NCBI RefSeq assembly: GCF_047730075.1
Contig: NZ_CP159831.1
Span: 992,001 to 1,056,000, forward strand
Direction: 5' to 3'
DNA length: 64,000 bases
DNA from: Njordibacter sp905182035
Lineage (GTDB): Bacteria > Pseudomonadota > Gammaproteobacteria > Pseudomonadales > Balneatricaceae
How positions within the stretch are numbered: position 1 is the stretch's first letter; each line of letters starts with the position of its first letter. A program made the position numbers and the translations under genes. Positions 39,048 through 47,215 of the stretch are shown in pieces. The notes under the pieces are model-generated. The model was not told where the DNA came from, ran no database searches, and saw only the letters and a list, made by a program, of their open reading frames with translations.

Positions 39048-39818
39048 TTAATAAGAATTAAGCAGATCTAGGGCAGCTTGATGTAGTTCAGGCGTCGCTG
39101 CAGCCACAACTAGGCCACCCCAGCCATCTGCCAACTCCTTGCCTTCCCAATCGGTAATAATGCCTCCAGCGCCCTCTACCACAGGTATTAGCGCCATGAT
39201 GTCGTAGTAGTGTAGGGAACCCTCCACTACCAAATCGATTTGTCCAGAAGCTAGCAAACCATAGCAGTAACAGTCACCGCCAAAACGACGTAGGTAAACC
39301 AAACGGCTCAATTTTTCAAACTTATCCAACTGGGCTGCATTAAACATGTCAGGCTCAGTACAATAGAGAGTGGCTTGTGCCAACTGTGTGACGGTTGACA
39401 CGCTACAGGTCTCTCCATTGAGAGTGGTTTTTTCTCCTATAGTGCCAATCCAACGTTCATCAAGAATAGGCATGTCAATCACCCCCAGCTTAGGCCTCTC
39501 ATGGTATGTGAGAGCTATTAAAGTGCCGAAGGTTGGCATGCCCGAGATGAAGCTTTTAGTACCATCAATGGGATCAATGACCCACTTGTAATCGGCTAAG
39601 CTTTGGTTAGAACCATGTTCTTCACCTATAATTCCGTGCTCGGGGTGACGTTGGCTTATGATTTGGCGAATCTGGCTTTCTACTGTGCGGTCTGCTTCGG
39701 TAACTGGGCTGGCGTCAGCTTTAGACTCAACTATAATGCGCTGACGATAATAGCGTTTAATGGTTGCTCTAGATTGGTGCAGAGCGTCTTCAATAGTGGT
39801 CAAGAAAAGGTTTATCAT
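39048..39818 (-). CDS. HisN/inositol-monophosphatase-family phosphatase
   Basis: The 256-residue enzyme has the metal-binding motifs GEEHG and DPIDGTKSFISG, and a C-terminal YYDIMALIPVVEGAGG. The last motif resembles histidinol-phosphatases of the HisN branch rather than inositol monophosphatase, which usually reads WDxAAG. It hydrolyses a phosphate monoester with Mg2+. It faces the opposite way between the importer and the phosphonate monoester hydrolase. No histidine gene is nearby, so it may act on a phosphate ester linked to phosphonate use, but this is only inference. Confidence 0.85.
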   Translation of the reverse strand: MINLFLTTIEDALHQSRATIKRYYRQRIIVESKADASPVTEADRTVESQIRQIISQRHPEHGIIGEEHGSNQSLADYKWVIDPIDGTKSFISGMPTFGTLIALTYHERPKLGVIDMPILDERWIGTIGEKTTLNGETCSVSTVTQLAQATLYCTEPDMFNAAQLDKFEKLSRLVYLRRFGGDCYCYGLLASGQIDLVVEGSLHYYDIMALIPVVEGAGGIITDWEGKELADGWGGLVVAAATPELHQAALDLLNSY

Positions 39819-39856
39819 TATAGCTAGTCAATTGATTGGGCATCATTATTAAATTT

Positions 39857-39985
39857 CTAATAGGGTCTATTTTTTTTCTTGAAGGGTCAAACGTAAATAT
39901 CTTATGATTCAAATTAGAATAGGTAATATGTGGTGAACAGGCCTCCTAGAGGGTGGTTTTAACGTCCTAATAGCGCCCCTATTAG
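39857..39985. promoter_or_regulatory. Repeated CTAATAG palindromes in divergent region
   Basis: CTAATAG-CGCCC-CTATTAG (39967-39985) is a perfect 7-bp inverted repeat. A related arm pair CTAATAG-GGT-CTATT occurs at 39857-39871. The sites lie between the divergent phosphatase and hydrolase genes. They could be operators of a LysR or other dimeric regulator. Confidence 0.45.
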
Positions 39986-40086
39986 TATATTTCATCATGG
40001 GTATTATTAATGTTTGATTACGCAATGACAAATTGTGGTTTATATTTTGCGTCCTTAGCGATTATTAGTCTGGAGTGAAGCTAGGC

Positions 40087-41655
40087 ATGATTAAAAATGT
40101 ATTGTTTATTACCGCTGATCAATGGCGCGGAAGTTGTCTCTCAGCTTTGGGCCACCCAGTGGTTAAAACACCTAACTTAGACAAATTAGCGGCATCCGGG
40201 GTGTTGTTCTCTCAACATTACGCCCAATCTGCGCCTTGTGGTCCGTCTCGTGCATCCATTCATACGGGTATGTACTTGAAAAACCATCGGGTCTGCGATA
40301 ATGGTACACCTTTGGATCGGCGGTTTACCAATATTGCCCAGGAAGCACGACAATGTGGTTTCGACCCAGTTTTATTTGGCTACACTGATACGGCCCTTGA
40401 CCCACGTGACTTAGCTGACAATGACCCCCGGCGTAAAAGCTATGAAGCGGTACTGCCAGGGTACAGTTTAGGACAAGGATTGTTTGACGAGCCACTTGCT
40501 TGGGTCCAATGGTTAGCAGATAAAGGCTACGCGACCCCCGAAGATGCTCAATGTAGGGAGATTTACCGTCAGTTTGATGATCAACACAAGGAAGATAAAC
40601 GGGGAGTAGGTTACCTTGCCGCACCTTACTCTGCCGAACACACAGAAACTGCTTTTCTCAATGAAAAAGTAATGCAATATATAGATGTGAAAGAGGATGA
40701 CCCATGGTTTATACACCTTTCTTGGTTGCGTCCTCATCCGCCATTTTTAGTGCCCGAGCCTTATCATAGTATGTATCAATCTGTGGAGACAGAAGCACCT
40801 GTGCGGCACTCCAGTCTGGCTCAGGAACAGGCTCAACACCCCTATGTGAAGTTTGAAATTGATGAAAGGTTAGCGCAAAAACCACATCATGGTGAGTCTC
40901 TCTTGCCCACTATTAACGACGAAGACCTGCAGCAACTTAAAGCCACTTACTACGGCATGATGACTGAGGTTGACGCACAAATGGGGCGTTTATTGGATTT
41001 TTTAACCGCGCGTAACTTACTGGAAAGTACTTTAATTGTATTTAGCTCTGATCATGGAGAGCAACTGGGCGACCATTATCTATTAAGTAAATTAGGCTTT
41101 TTTGACCAGTCTTATCATATTCCTTTGATTGTTCGTGCGCCGGGTTCAGAATGGGATGACAGTCGTGGTAAACGGGTATCACAATTTAGTGAAAATATTG
41201 ACTTGATGCCCACCATATTAGATCTTTTAGGGGCCACGCCGCCGGTGCAATGTGATGGCTACAGTCTAAGGCCGTTCCTTGAATCCAACGCTGACTTTGC
41301 GTGGCGCACTTGTGTGCATTGGGAATATGACTTTCGTGACATATTGCAAGGCAAGCCAGAACAACGTTTTGGGCTGTCTTTAGACGAGTGCTCTTTGGCA
41401 GTGATTCGTGACTATGATTATAAGTACGTGCACTTTAATCAGTTACCTGCGCTGTTGTTTGACCTTCGAAATGACCCAGATGAACTCAACAATCTAGCAG
41501 AAAACCCTGATTATACTGAAGTTATGCTAGGTTATGCGCAAAAGATGCTCAACTGGCACATGCGTAATGAAGACCGCAGTTTGACGGGTTGGCTTTTCCA
41601 TAAAGATGGCCCAACTCAGCGCCTTCCTATAGACCGCAATACGCAACCGCGTTAG
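40087..41655 (+). CDS. Phosphonate monoester hydrolase / sulfatase-family enzyme
   Basis: The start ATG at 40087 has GGAG 11 bases upstream. A GTG at 40075 lacks a ribosome site. The 522-residue protein closely resembles rhizobial phosphonate monoester hydrolases (PMH) in its length and blocks: VLFITADQWRG, PCGPSRASIHTGMYLKNHR, SSDHGEQLGDHYLL, WEYDFRDI and DYKYVHF. Cys51 in CGPSR is the residue converted to formylglycine in this family. There is no signal peptide, so it should act in the cytoplasm. PMH splits phosphonate monoesters and also sulfate and phosphate diesters. The phn neighbourhood favours a phosphonate ester substrate. Confidence 0.88.
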   Translation: MIKNVLFITADQWRGSCLSALGHPVVKTPNLDKLAASGVLFSQHYAQSAPCGPSRASIHTGMYLKNHRVCDNGTPLDRRFTNIAQEARQCGFDPVLFGYTDTALDPRDLADNDPRRKSYEAVLPGYSLGQGLFDEPLAWVQWLADKGYATPEDAQCREIYRQFDDQHKEDKRGVGYLAAPYSAEHTETAFLNEKVMQYIDVKEDDPWFIHLSWLRPHPPFLVPEPYHSMYQSVETEAPVRHSSLAQEQAQHPYVKFEIDERLAQKPHHGESLLPTINDEDLQQLKATYYGMMTEVDAQMGRLLDFLTARNLLESTLIVFSSDHGEQLGDHYLLSKLGFFDQSYHIPLIVRAPGSEWDDSRGKRVSQFSENIDLMPTILDLLGATPPVQCDGYSLRPFLESNADFAWRTCVHWEYDFRDILQGKPEQRFGLSLDECSLAVIRDYDYKYVHFNQLPALLFDLRNDPDELNNLAENPDYTEVMLGYAQKMLNWHMRNEDRSLTGWLFHKDGPTQRLPIDRNTQPR

Positions 41656-42569
41656 TTTGGATGGCCAGTGCCGTTGCTTTTATCTGCATCACATTCTTGT
41701 AACAACCAGTCCTTAAAGTCAGCTACATGGGTGCAAGTAGTGAGGTCAGATTTAATAGTGAGCCAGTAGCCACCTTGGCTTGGTAAACGGATGTTGAAAG
41801 GTTCTACCAGTGAGCCGTTGGCTAACTTTTGATTGACAATAGGGGACCTGGCTAGGGCAACGCCAGAACCATGGATAGCAGATTTTAAGGTGAGCATGGA
41901 TTGGTCAAAGCGATGGCCTAGTTCGGAATTAACATTGCTAACTCCGGCGTGGGCTAACCACGTAGCCCAATCTTCTGGGTAAAAGTTGATATGTAGTAGT
42001 TTATATTTGGCTAAGTCTGATGGTTGTAGTAAAGGTTCTGGACCAGTGAGTAGTTCTGGACTGCAGACTGGAAATATTTCCTCTGCAAAGAGTAATGTGC
42101 TGTGACTCTTGAGGCTGGGCTCCAATAAATACTGGATTTCAATATCAAACGCATCCGGGAAAAAACTAATGTCGTTATCTTGAGCGGATAAATTCACATC
42201 AATATCCGGGTGTTGCTGCTGGTAGGCAGTTATTCTTGGCAGTAACCATTGCACAGAAAATGATGAAGGTGCTTTAATGTTCAGGTGGGTAGATTTTTTA
42301 TCGGTGATGATTTCCTTGTAACCTAGGCCTATCAAGTCGAAGGACTTGGTCAACATAGGTAAGTAGGATTTGCCAGCATTGGTTAGTGAAAGACGTTGAT
42401 GAGCACGATTAAAAAGGTTTAGGCCAATGTAATTCTCTAGCGTCCTTACTTGGTGACTAATGGCCGCCTGAGTTACATTTAGTTCGGCCGAAGCTGCAGT
42501 GAAGCTTAAATGGCGGGCAGCTGCTTCAAACGCTTTAAGAGCGTTTAATGGTGGCATTCTACGGTTCAT
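41652..42569 (-). CDS. LysR-family regulator, GcvA-like
   Basis: The 305-residue protein starts RRMPPLNALKAFEAAARHLS and has the HTH block AASAELNVTQAAISHQVRTL, both very typical of GcvA-like LysR proteins. The effector domain follows with WLLPRITAYQQQHPDIDVNL. The last 4 bases overlap the end of the convergent phosphonate monoester hydrolase gene. Its target is unknown. The M20 hydrolase gene upstream and the hydrolase downstream are candidates. Confidence 0.9.
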   Translation of the reverse strand: MNRRMPPLNALKAFEAAARHLSFTAASAELNVTQAAISHQVRTLENYIGLNLFNRAHQRLSLTNAGKSYLPMLTKSFDLIGLGYKEIITDKKSTHLNIKAPSSFSVQWLLPRITAYQQQHPDIDVNLSAQDNDISFFPDAFDIEIQYLLEPSLKSHSTLLFAEEIFPVCSPELLTGPEPLLQPSDLAKYKLLHINFYPEDWATWLAHAGVSNVNSELGHRFDQSMLTLKSAIHGSGVALARSPIVNQKLANGSLVEPFNIRLPSQGGYWLTIKSDLTTCTHVADFKDWLLQECDADKSNGTGHPN

Positions 42570-42641
42570 ATAGATGGTTATCGTATTAGCTGTAAAAACT
42601 TAAGGTGAACAATTACACATACTTTAATCAATACTTGTTTG

Positions 42642-43823
42642 TTAGTCTAGCAAGCTGGTTGTTGCACCTAACTCCTGCCGTACTAAAGTCACCCAATAAG
42701 CGGCCCCAGTTTCCAGAATGTCATCATTAAAATCATAGTGGGGGTTGTGTAACATACAGCCACCTACACTGTCTTTGCCATTACCCAAAAAAGCGTAGCA
42801 GCCGTCTTTAACGCGCAACATGCTAGAAAAGTCTTCAGAGATGGTCTTAGGGCGACAGGCTAAATCGACTAACTTGCCACCTAACAAAGAGAGCGCTGCT
42901 TTGCCTGCGGCTTGGGTTTCTTTTTCAGTGTTAATGGTAGCCCAGAATACGCGGTCGTAGGTGTATTCATGCTCGGCACCATGGGCCTGGCAGATACCAG
43001 CTACTAGTCGCCCCATGCGGGCTTCGATTAAACTTTGCACTTCCTCAGAGAAACTGCGGCAATCGCCAGTGATCGTGACTGTACTTGGAATAACATTGAT
43101 GGCACCATCGGTGACAAACTCGGTAGCCGAGACCACGGCTTGCTGTTCTGGGTTTATGCTGCGGGATACGATCGTTTGTAACCCTAGTAGAATTTCTGCG
43201 CCGATGACTAAAGGATCAATGTGGTGGTGAGGTTGTGAGGCGTGACCGCCCCGGCCTTTAATTACAATCTTAAAGTTATCTTCACTTGCCATCACCCCAC
43301 CAGAATTCATGGCCATGTGGCCAGCCGCCATGCCGGGCATGTTATGGAGGCCATAAACAGCCTGCATGGGGAAACGTTCGAACAAGCCATCATCTATCAT
43401 GGCTTGGGCACCTGAACCGTGTTCCTCATCGGGTTGGAATATAAAGTAAACTGTGCCTTCAAAATCGCCATGTGCTGCTAACTCTTGTGCTGCACCTAAC
43501 AACATGCTGGTATGACCATCGTGACCACAGGCGTGCATGCGCCCGTCATTTAAGGACTTGTGGGAAAACTCGTTAAGCTCTTGGATAGCTAATGCATCCA
43601 TGTCGGCTCTTAATCCAATGGCTTTGTTGGAGGATCCCTTGGATAACTGACCAACGATGCCTATTTGGCCAATACCTTGATGCACAACAAGGCCAAACTC
43701 AGTGAGCTTTTGTACCACAAAGGCGGCCGTATCAAACACCGAAAATTCAGTTTCTGGGTACTGATGCAGATGACGACGCCAGCTTTGCATCTGGCTTTTG
43801 GAGGCGTGAAGGAGTTGGGTCAT
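42642..43823 (-). CDS. M20-family amidohydrolase (hippurate/N-acyl amino acid hydrolase type)
   Basis: The 393-residue metallopeptidase begins with WRRHLHQYPETEFSVFDTA. It has the metal-binding motif MHACGHDGHTSMLLGAAQEL, the catalytic Glu region FQPDEEHGSGAQAM and MNSGGVMASEDNFKI before the dimerisation domain. The family cleaves N-acyl amino acids such as hippurate or IAA-amino acids. It lies 43 bases after a GlcG-like gene in the same direction. Confidence 0.9.
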   Translation of the reverse strand: MTQLLHASKSQMQSWRRHLHQYPETEFSVFDTAAFVVQKLTEFGLVVHQGIGQIGIVGQLSKGSSNKAIGLRADMDALAIQELNEFSHKSLNDGRMHACGHDGHTSMLLGAAQELAAHGDFEGTVYFIFQPDEEHGSGAQAMIDDGLFERFPMQAVYGLHNMPGMAAGHMAMNSGGVMASEDNFKIVIKGRGGHASQPHHHIDPLVIGAEILLGLQTIVSRSINPEQQAVVSATEFVTDGAINVIPSTVTITGDCRSFSEEVQSLIEARMGRLVAGICQAHGAEHEYTYDRVFWATINTEKETQAAGKAALSLLGGKLVDLACRPKTISEDFSSMLRVKDGCYAFLGNGKDSVGGCMLHNPHYDFNDDILETGAAYWVTLVRQELGATTSLLD

Positions 43824-43866
43824 TAGGGTGCTTTAAAGGGAAATATAAGCGCCCATCATGGCATAT

Positions 43867-44295
43867 TTATCCTTTGGCCACTAGGCCTACACTTTCGATA
43901 CCTGCAACTGCAGCGAGCAAATCATTGTCTGAACTATCTCCCGTTACACCGAGTGCACCCAGGGTTTGGCCACGTCCGTTTTGGATCAACACGCCACCCG
44001 GTACGGGAATCATCTTGCCGTCTAAGGCAGCATTAGCAGTCACGATGAAATAAGGCTGAGCTTCGGCTCTAGCCATTTGAGCGCTACCTGGCATGCCCAG
44101 CATTACTACACCATAAGCCTTGGCTTGGGCAACGGCAAAGCGGCCTGGTGATGCACCATCTTGGCGTTCAAATGCTTTTACATGGCCACCCGAGTCCAAC
44201 ACTATTACAGATAAAGGGTTTAATCCAAGTTCCTTACCTTTAGCAAGGGTTAAGTTGATGATGCGCTTTGAGCGGCTTAAAGATAGTTCGGCCAT
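43867..44295 (-). CDS. GlcG/HbpS-family (DUF336) heme-binding-like protein
   Basis: The ATG at 44295 is chosen (MAELSLSRSKRIINL, 142 residues) because GGAG lies just before it. A start four codons upstream has no ribosome site. The family blocks SVIVLDSGGHVKAFERQDGA, RFAVAQAKAYG and IPVPGGVLIQNGRGQTLGAL are all present. Relatives are GlcG of glycolate operons and the heme-binding HbpS, but most have no proven role. It follows a TPP enzyme gene on the same strand, a pairing seen for cofactor-dependent enzymes. Confidence 0.88.
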   Translation of the reverse strand: MAELSLSRSKRIINLTLAKGKELGLNPLSVIVLDSGGHVKAFERQDGASPGRFAVAQAKAYGVVMLGMPGSAQMARAEAQPYFIVTANAALDGKMIPVPGGVLIQNGRGQTLGALGVTGDSSDNDLLAAVAGIESVGLVAKG

Positions 44296-44370
44296 AAGAG
44301 GCTCCAAATAATTGTTGTCATTGAGAGCATCATAGCCGAGTTGTTTTGTAGATATTAGTCTGTATTCGAC

Positions 44371-44386
44371 TTTAGTAGGGACTAAA
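44371..44386. promoter_or_regulatory. Inverted repeat upstream of the GlcG-like gene
   Basis: TTTAGT and ACTAAA flank AGGG in the 107-base gap between the TPP enzyme gene and the GlcG-like gene. It is a short candidate regulator site. No promoter hexamers were convincing. Confidence 0.3.
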
Positions 44387-44402
44387 CGGTCATACTCATA
44401 AT

Positions 44403-46082
44403 TTATAAACCTGATGCGCTGTCACGTATTTGGTTGAGGGTCTGGTTTGGCGTTAGGGCCTGTGGGTCCAGTTTAATGTGGATAAGGGCTGGTTTTTTGG
44501 CAGCTATTGCTGCACTCAAAGCTTGAGGAAATTGCTCGCTCTTAGTCACCCGAGTAGCAAAAGCGTCATAAGCTTTGGCCAGCGCACAAAAGTCTGGATT
44601 GACTAAATCTGTAGCGCTCACACGACTGGGGAAATGAAGTTCTTGGTGCATGCGGATAGTGCCATACATACCATTGTCGATAACCAACACAATAACGGCA
44701 GCCTTTTCTTGTACTGCGGTGCCAAATTCTTGCATGGTCATTTGGAAACAACCGTCTCCAGCGAAAGCCACTACGGTTTTGCCTGGGAAAGCTATTTTTG
44801 CTGCGACAGCTGCGGGTAAGCCATAGCCCATAGAGCCACTCGTTGGCGCAAGCTGGGTGCCGTATTGAGAGAACTTCCAAAAACGGTGAATCCACGTGGC
44901 ATAGTTGCCGGCACCGTTGGTCATAATTGAATTGGAGGGCAAGGTTGCAGCAAGATGCGACATGATAGCAGGCATTTGCACGTCGCCAGGGTGTGCCTTA
45001 GTAGGCAAGCTAGACCAGAACTGATAGTTGCTATGGCACTGCGCCACATGTTCTAAACGATGCTGACTGATTTTATGTGCAACTGTTAGTTGAGAAAGGC
45101 CTTGCGCGAAGGCTTTAGGGCTGGCGTGAATGGCTAAGTCTGGGCGATATACTCGGCCCAGTTCTTCTGCGCAAGCATGGATATGAATGAGCTGTTGTTG
45201 AGCACCTTGTACGCCTAACAGTTGATAATTTTGCGACGGTACTTCTGAGAAACGACCACCCATTAAGATGACTAAATCAGCATCGGTGATGGCAGATTTT
45301 AATTTAGGATTAATGCCTAAACCAACATCACCAGCGTAGTGGGGGTGATTATGGTTAAACAACATTTGGCGACGGAATGAGCAAGCTACTGGCACCCTAA
45401 ACTGTTCCGCAAAGGCTTCTACTTTAGCCACTGAATCTGCGCACCAACGGCTACCACCCAATACTACGATAGGATTATTGGCTTGTTCGATCATATTAGC
45501 CATTTGTTGCAAATTAGCTTGGCTAGGGTAGGTCTCTAAAGTATTAAAAGGCTTGATTTCGGAGCTTGTGGCTGTGCCAGATAAGGTATCTTCTGGCAAT
45601 ACCAATACTACGGGGCCTGGGCGGCCACTGGTGGCCACAGTCCAAGCACGGCTTACCATTTCGGTGATGCGGTCTGTGGAGTCTATTTCCGCAACCCATT
45701 TAGCCATCGAGCCTAAATATTGGCCATAATCCACTTCTTGAAAAGCTTCTCGGTGACGTAGTTTGCTATTTATCTGGCCAATAAATAAAATCATCGGTGT
45801 TGAATCTTGCTGTGCCACGTGGATTCCGGCGCTGGCGTTGGTAGCACCGGGCCCACGGGTGACAAAACAAATGCCAGGGGTGCCGTGGAGCTTGCCCCAT
45901 GCTTCTGCCATCATGGCAGCACCACCTTCTTGGCGAGCGCTAGTGACGTTAATGGGGCTATCGTGTAAAGCATCGAGTACTTCTAGGTAGCTTTCACCAG
46001 GTACACAAAATAGTTGTTTAACTCCGTGGGCTTCTAAGGCGTCGACAACCAGTTCGCCACCAGATTTGATATAAGCAGTCAT
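44403..46082 (-). CDS. TPP-dependent enzyme of the acetolactate synthase family
   Basis: The 559-residue protein has the full TPP-enzyme layout. The N-terminal pyrimidine domain shows the catalytic Glu in ARQEGGAAMMAEAWG and the stretch VTRGPGATNASAGIHVA. A central domain follows, then the C-terminal pyrophosphate domain with GDGCFQMTMQEFGTAVQ and IDNGMYGTI. It resembles biosynthetic acetolactate synthase but has no adjacent small subunit, so it may be a decarboxylase or carboligase for another 2-oxo acid. AAGGGA precedes the ATG. It follows astA by 19 bases. Confidence 0.88.
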   Translation of the reverse strand: MTAYIKSGGELVVDALEAHGVKQLFCVPGESYLEVLDALHDSPINVTSARQEGGAAMMAEAWGKLHGTPGICFVTRGPGATNASAGIHVAQQDSTPMILFIGQINSKLRHREAFQEVDYGQYLGSMAKWVAEIDSTDRITEMVSRAWTVATSGRPGPVVLVLPEDTLSGTATSSEIKPFNTLETYPSQANLQQMANMIEQANNPIVVLGGSRWCADSVAKVEAFAEQFRVPVACSFRRQMLFNHNHPHYAGDVGLGINPKLKSAITDADLVILMGGRFSEVPSQNYQLLGVQGAQQQLIHIHACAEELGRVYRPDLAIHASPKAFAQGLSQLTVAHKISQHRLEHVAQCHSNYQFWSSLPTKAHPGDVQMPAIMSHLAATLPSNSIMTNGAGNYATWIHRFWKFSQYGTQLAPTSGSMGYGLPAAVAAKIAFPGKTVVAFAGDGCFQMTMQEFGTAVQEKAAVIVLVIDNGMYGTIRMHQELHFPSRVSATDLVNPDFCALAKAYDAFATRVTKSEQFPQALSAAIAAKKPALIHIKLDPQALTPNQTLNQIRDSASGL

Positions 46083-46101
46083 AAATGTTCCCTTATAGGA
46101 G

Positions 46102-47148
46102 TTACAGACGTTGTAAGGTTTTGTAATAAGCCTCTACGGCTATCAATCGACAGAGATCCTGATCTTGGAGTTGAAGGCCTCGAGCAGTTTCATGGCTAAT
46201 GATAGCATTACCGCTTTCATCAAACGATACGGCTACAATGCTGCTGCGAAAGTTGTCTAGTTCGGTATTACTAATCAAAAATAATTCTGCATCATCGTTA
46301 GGCTGAGCTATTTTAGCATTGAATACAGCGCTGTTTTTAACAGAACTTACGTCTTTAAGCTGAGCTTCTACCGTAGGGCCTGCGTCAAAAATATCCACGT
46401 AACCGATATGCTGAAAGCCTTCTTTTTCTAGTAAACGAAGAGCTGGGCGGGTTTTTTCGTGTACATGGCTAATTACCGCTTGGGCCTCAGGGCTAAGTAG
46501 GTTTACATAAAGGGGGTATTTAGGCATAAGTTCAGCAATAAATACTTTGTTGCCTAAACCGACGAGGTAGTCTGCCTGCTTAAATTCCATAGAGAAAAAG
46601 TGTGTGCCTAACCAATGCCAAAAGGGAGAGTTACCGTTGGCATCATTAACACCACGCATTTCCGCAATGACTTTACTGCCAAATCGTTCGGCAAACTGAG
46701 CCATAAACAAAAAACGACTCTTAGATAAAAGGCGGCCATTGGTGCCTTTGCGGTGTGCTTCTTGTAAGAATAAGGTACACACTTCGGCACAGCCTGTGTA
46801 ATGGTTGCACAAAGTGAGCACTTCCATTTTATTGTGCACGTCTAGGGTAGGCGACGCATGAACCACGGTCTGGCGGTGATAATGGTAGAAAGGCGCGCGA
46901 GTGCCAACGCTGGCTTCCACCGCCGTGGTGCCTATCACCTCACCGGTTTCTGTATCTTCCAGAACAAATAAATACCCTTCGTCAAACGGTTGGGTAATTT
47001 GTTTGGCAAAAGAGGCAACGGAGCGAGCAATTTTGTCATTTAAAACATCGCGATTAATGGGTAAGGACGTAAAACCTACACCTGAATCTACGGCAATTTG
47101 ATACAAAGCGTCTTGATCCTGTGGACCAATAGGGCGAACAACCAACAT
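46102..47148 (-). CDS. astA: Arginine N-succinyltransferase
   Basis: The 348-residue protein begins MLVVRPIGPQDQDALYQIAV and has GVGFTSLPINRD and TVVHASPTLDVHNKMEVLTL, both characteristic of AstA/AruF. AstA transfers succinyl from succinyl-CoA to arginine, the first step of the AST arginine catabolism pathway. None of astB, astC, astD or astE is visible in the window, so this gene is isolated from the rest of the pathway. Confidence 0.92.
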   Translation of the reverse strand: MLVVRPIGPQDQDALYQIAVDSGVGFTSLPINRDVLNDKIARSVASFAKQITQPFDEGYLFVLEDTETGEVIGTTAVEASVGTRAPFYHYHRQTVVHASPTLDVHNKMEVLTLCNHYTGCAEVCTLFLQEAHRKGTNGRLLSKSRFLFMAQFAERFGSKVIAEMRGVNDANGNSPFWHWLGTHFFSMEFKQADYLVGLGNKVFIAELMPKYPLYVNLLSPEAQAVISHVHEKTRPALRLLEKEGFQHIGYVDIFDAGPTVEAQLKDVSSVKNSAVFNAKIAQPNDDAELFLISNTELDNFRSSIVAVSFDESGNAIISHETARGLQLQDQDLCRLIAVEAYYKTLQRL

Positions 47149-47215
47149 AGTGAGCTAGCCATTAATAACGAATAAAGGACTATTATACGGGGAGTTGCCT
47201 ATATAGTGGCAAGAT

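Noticed and set aside
42642..43823. M20 hydrolase as part of the phosphonate island
   Set aside because: It is on the far side of a GcvA-like regulator and grouped with other leftward genes. Nothing ties it to phosphonates.
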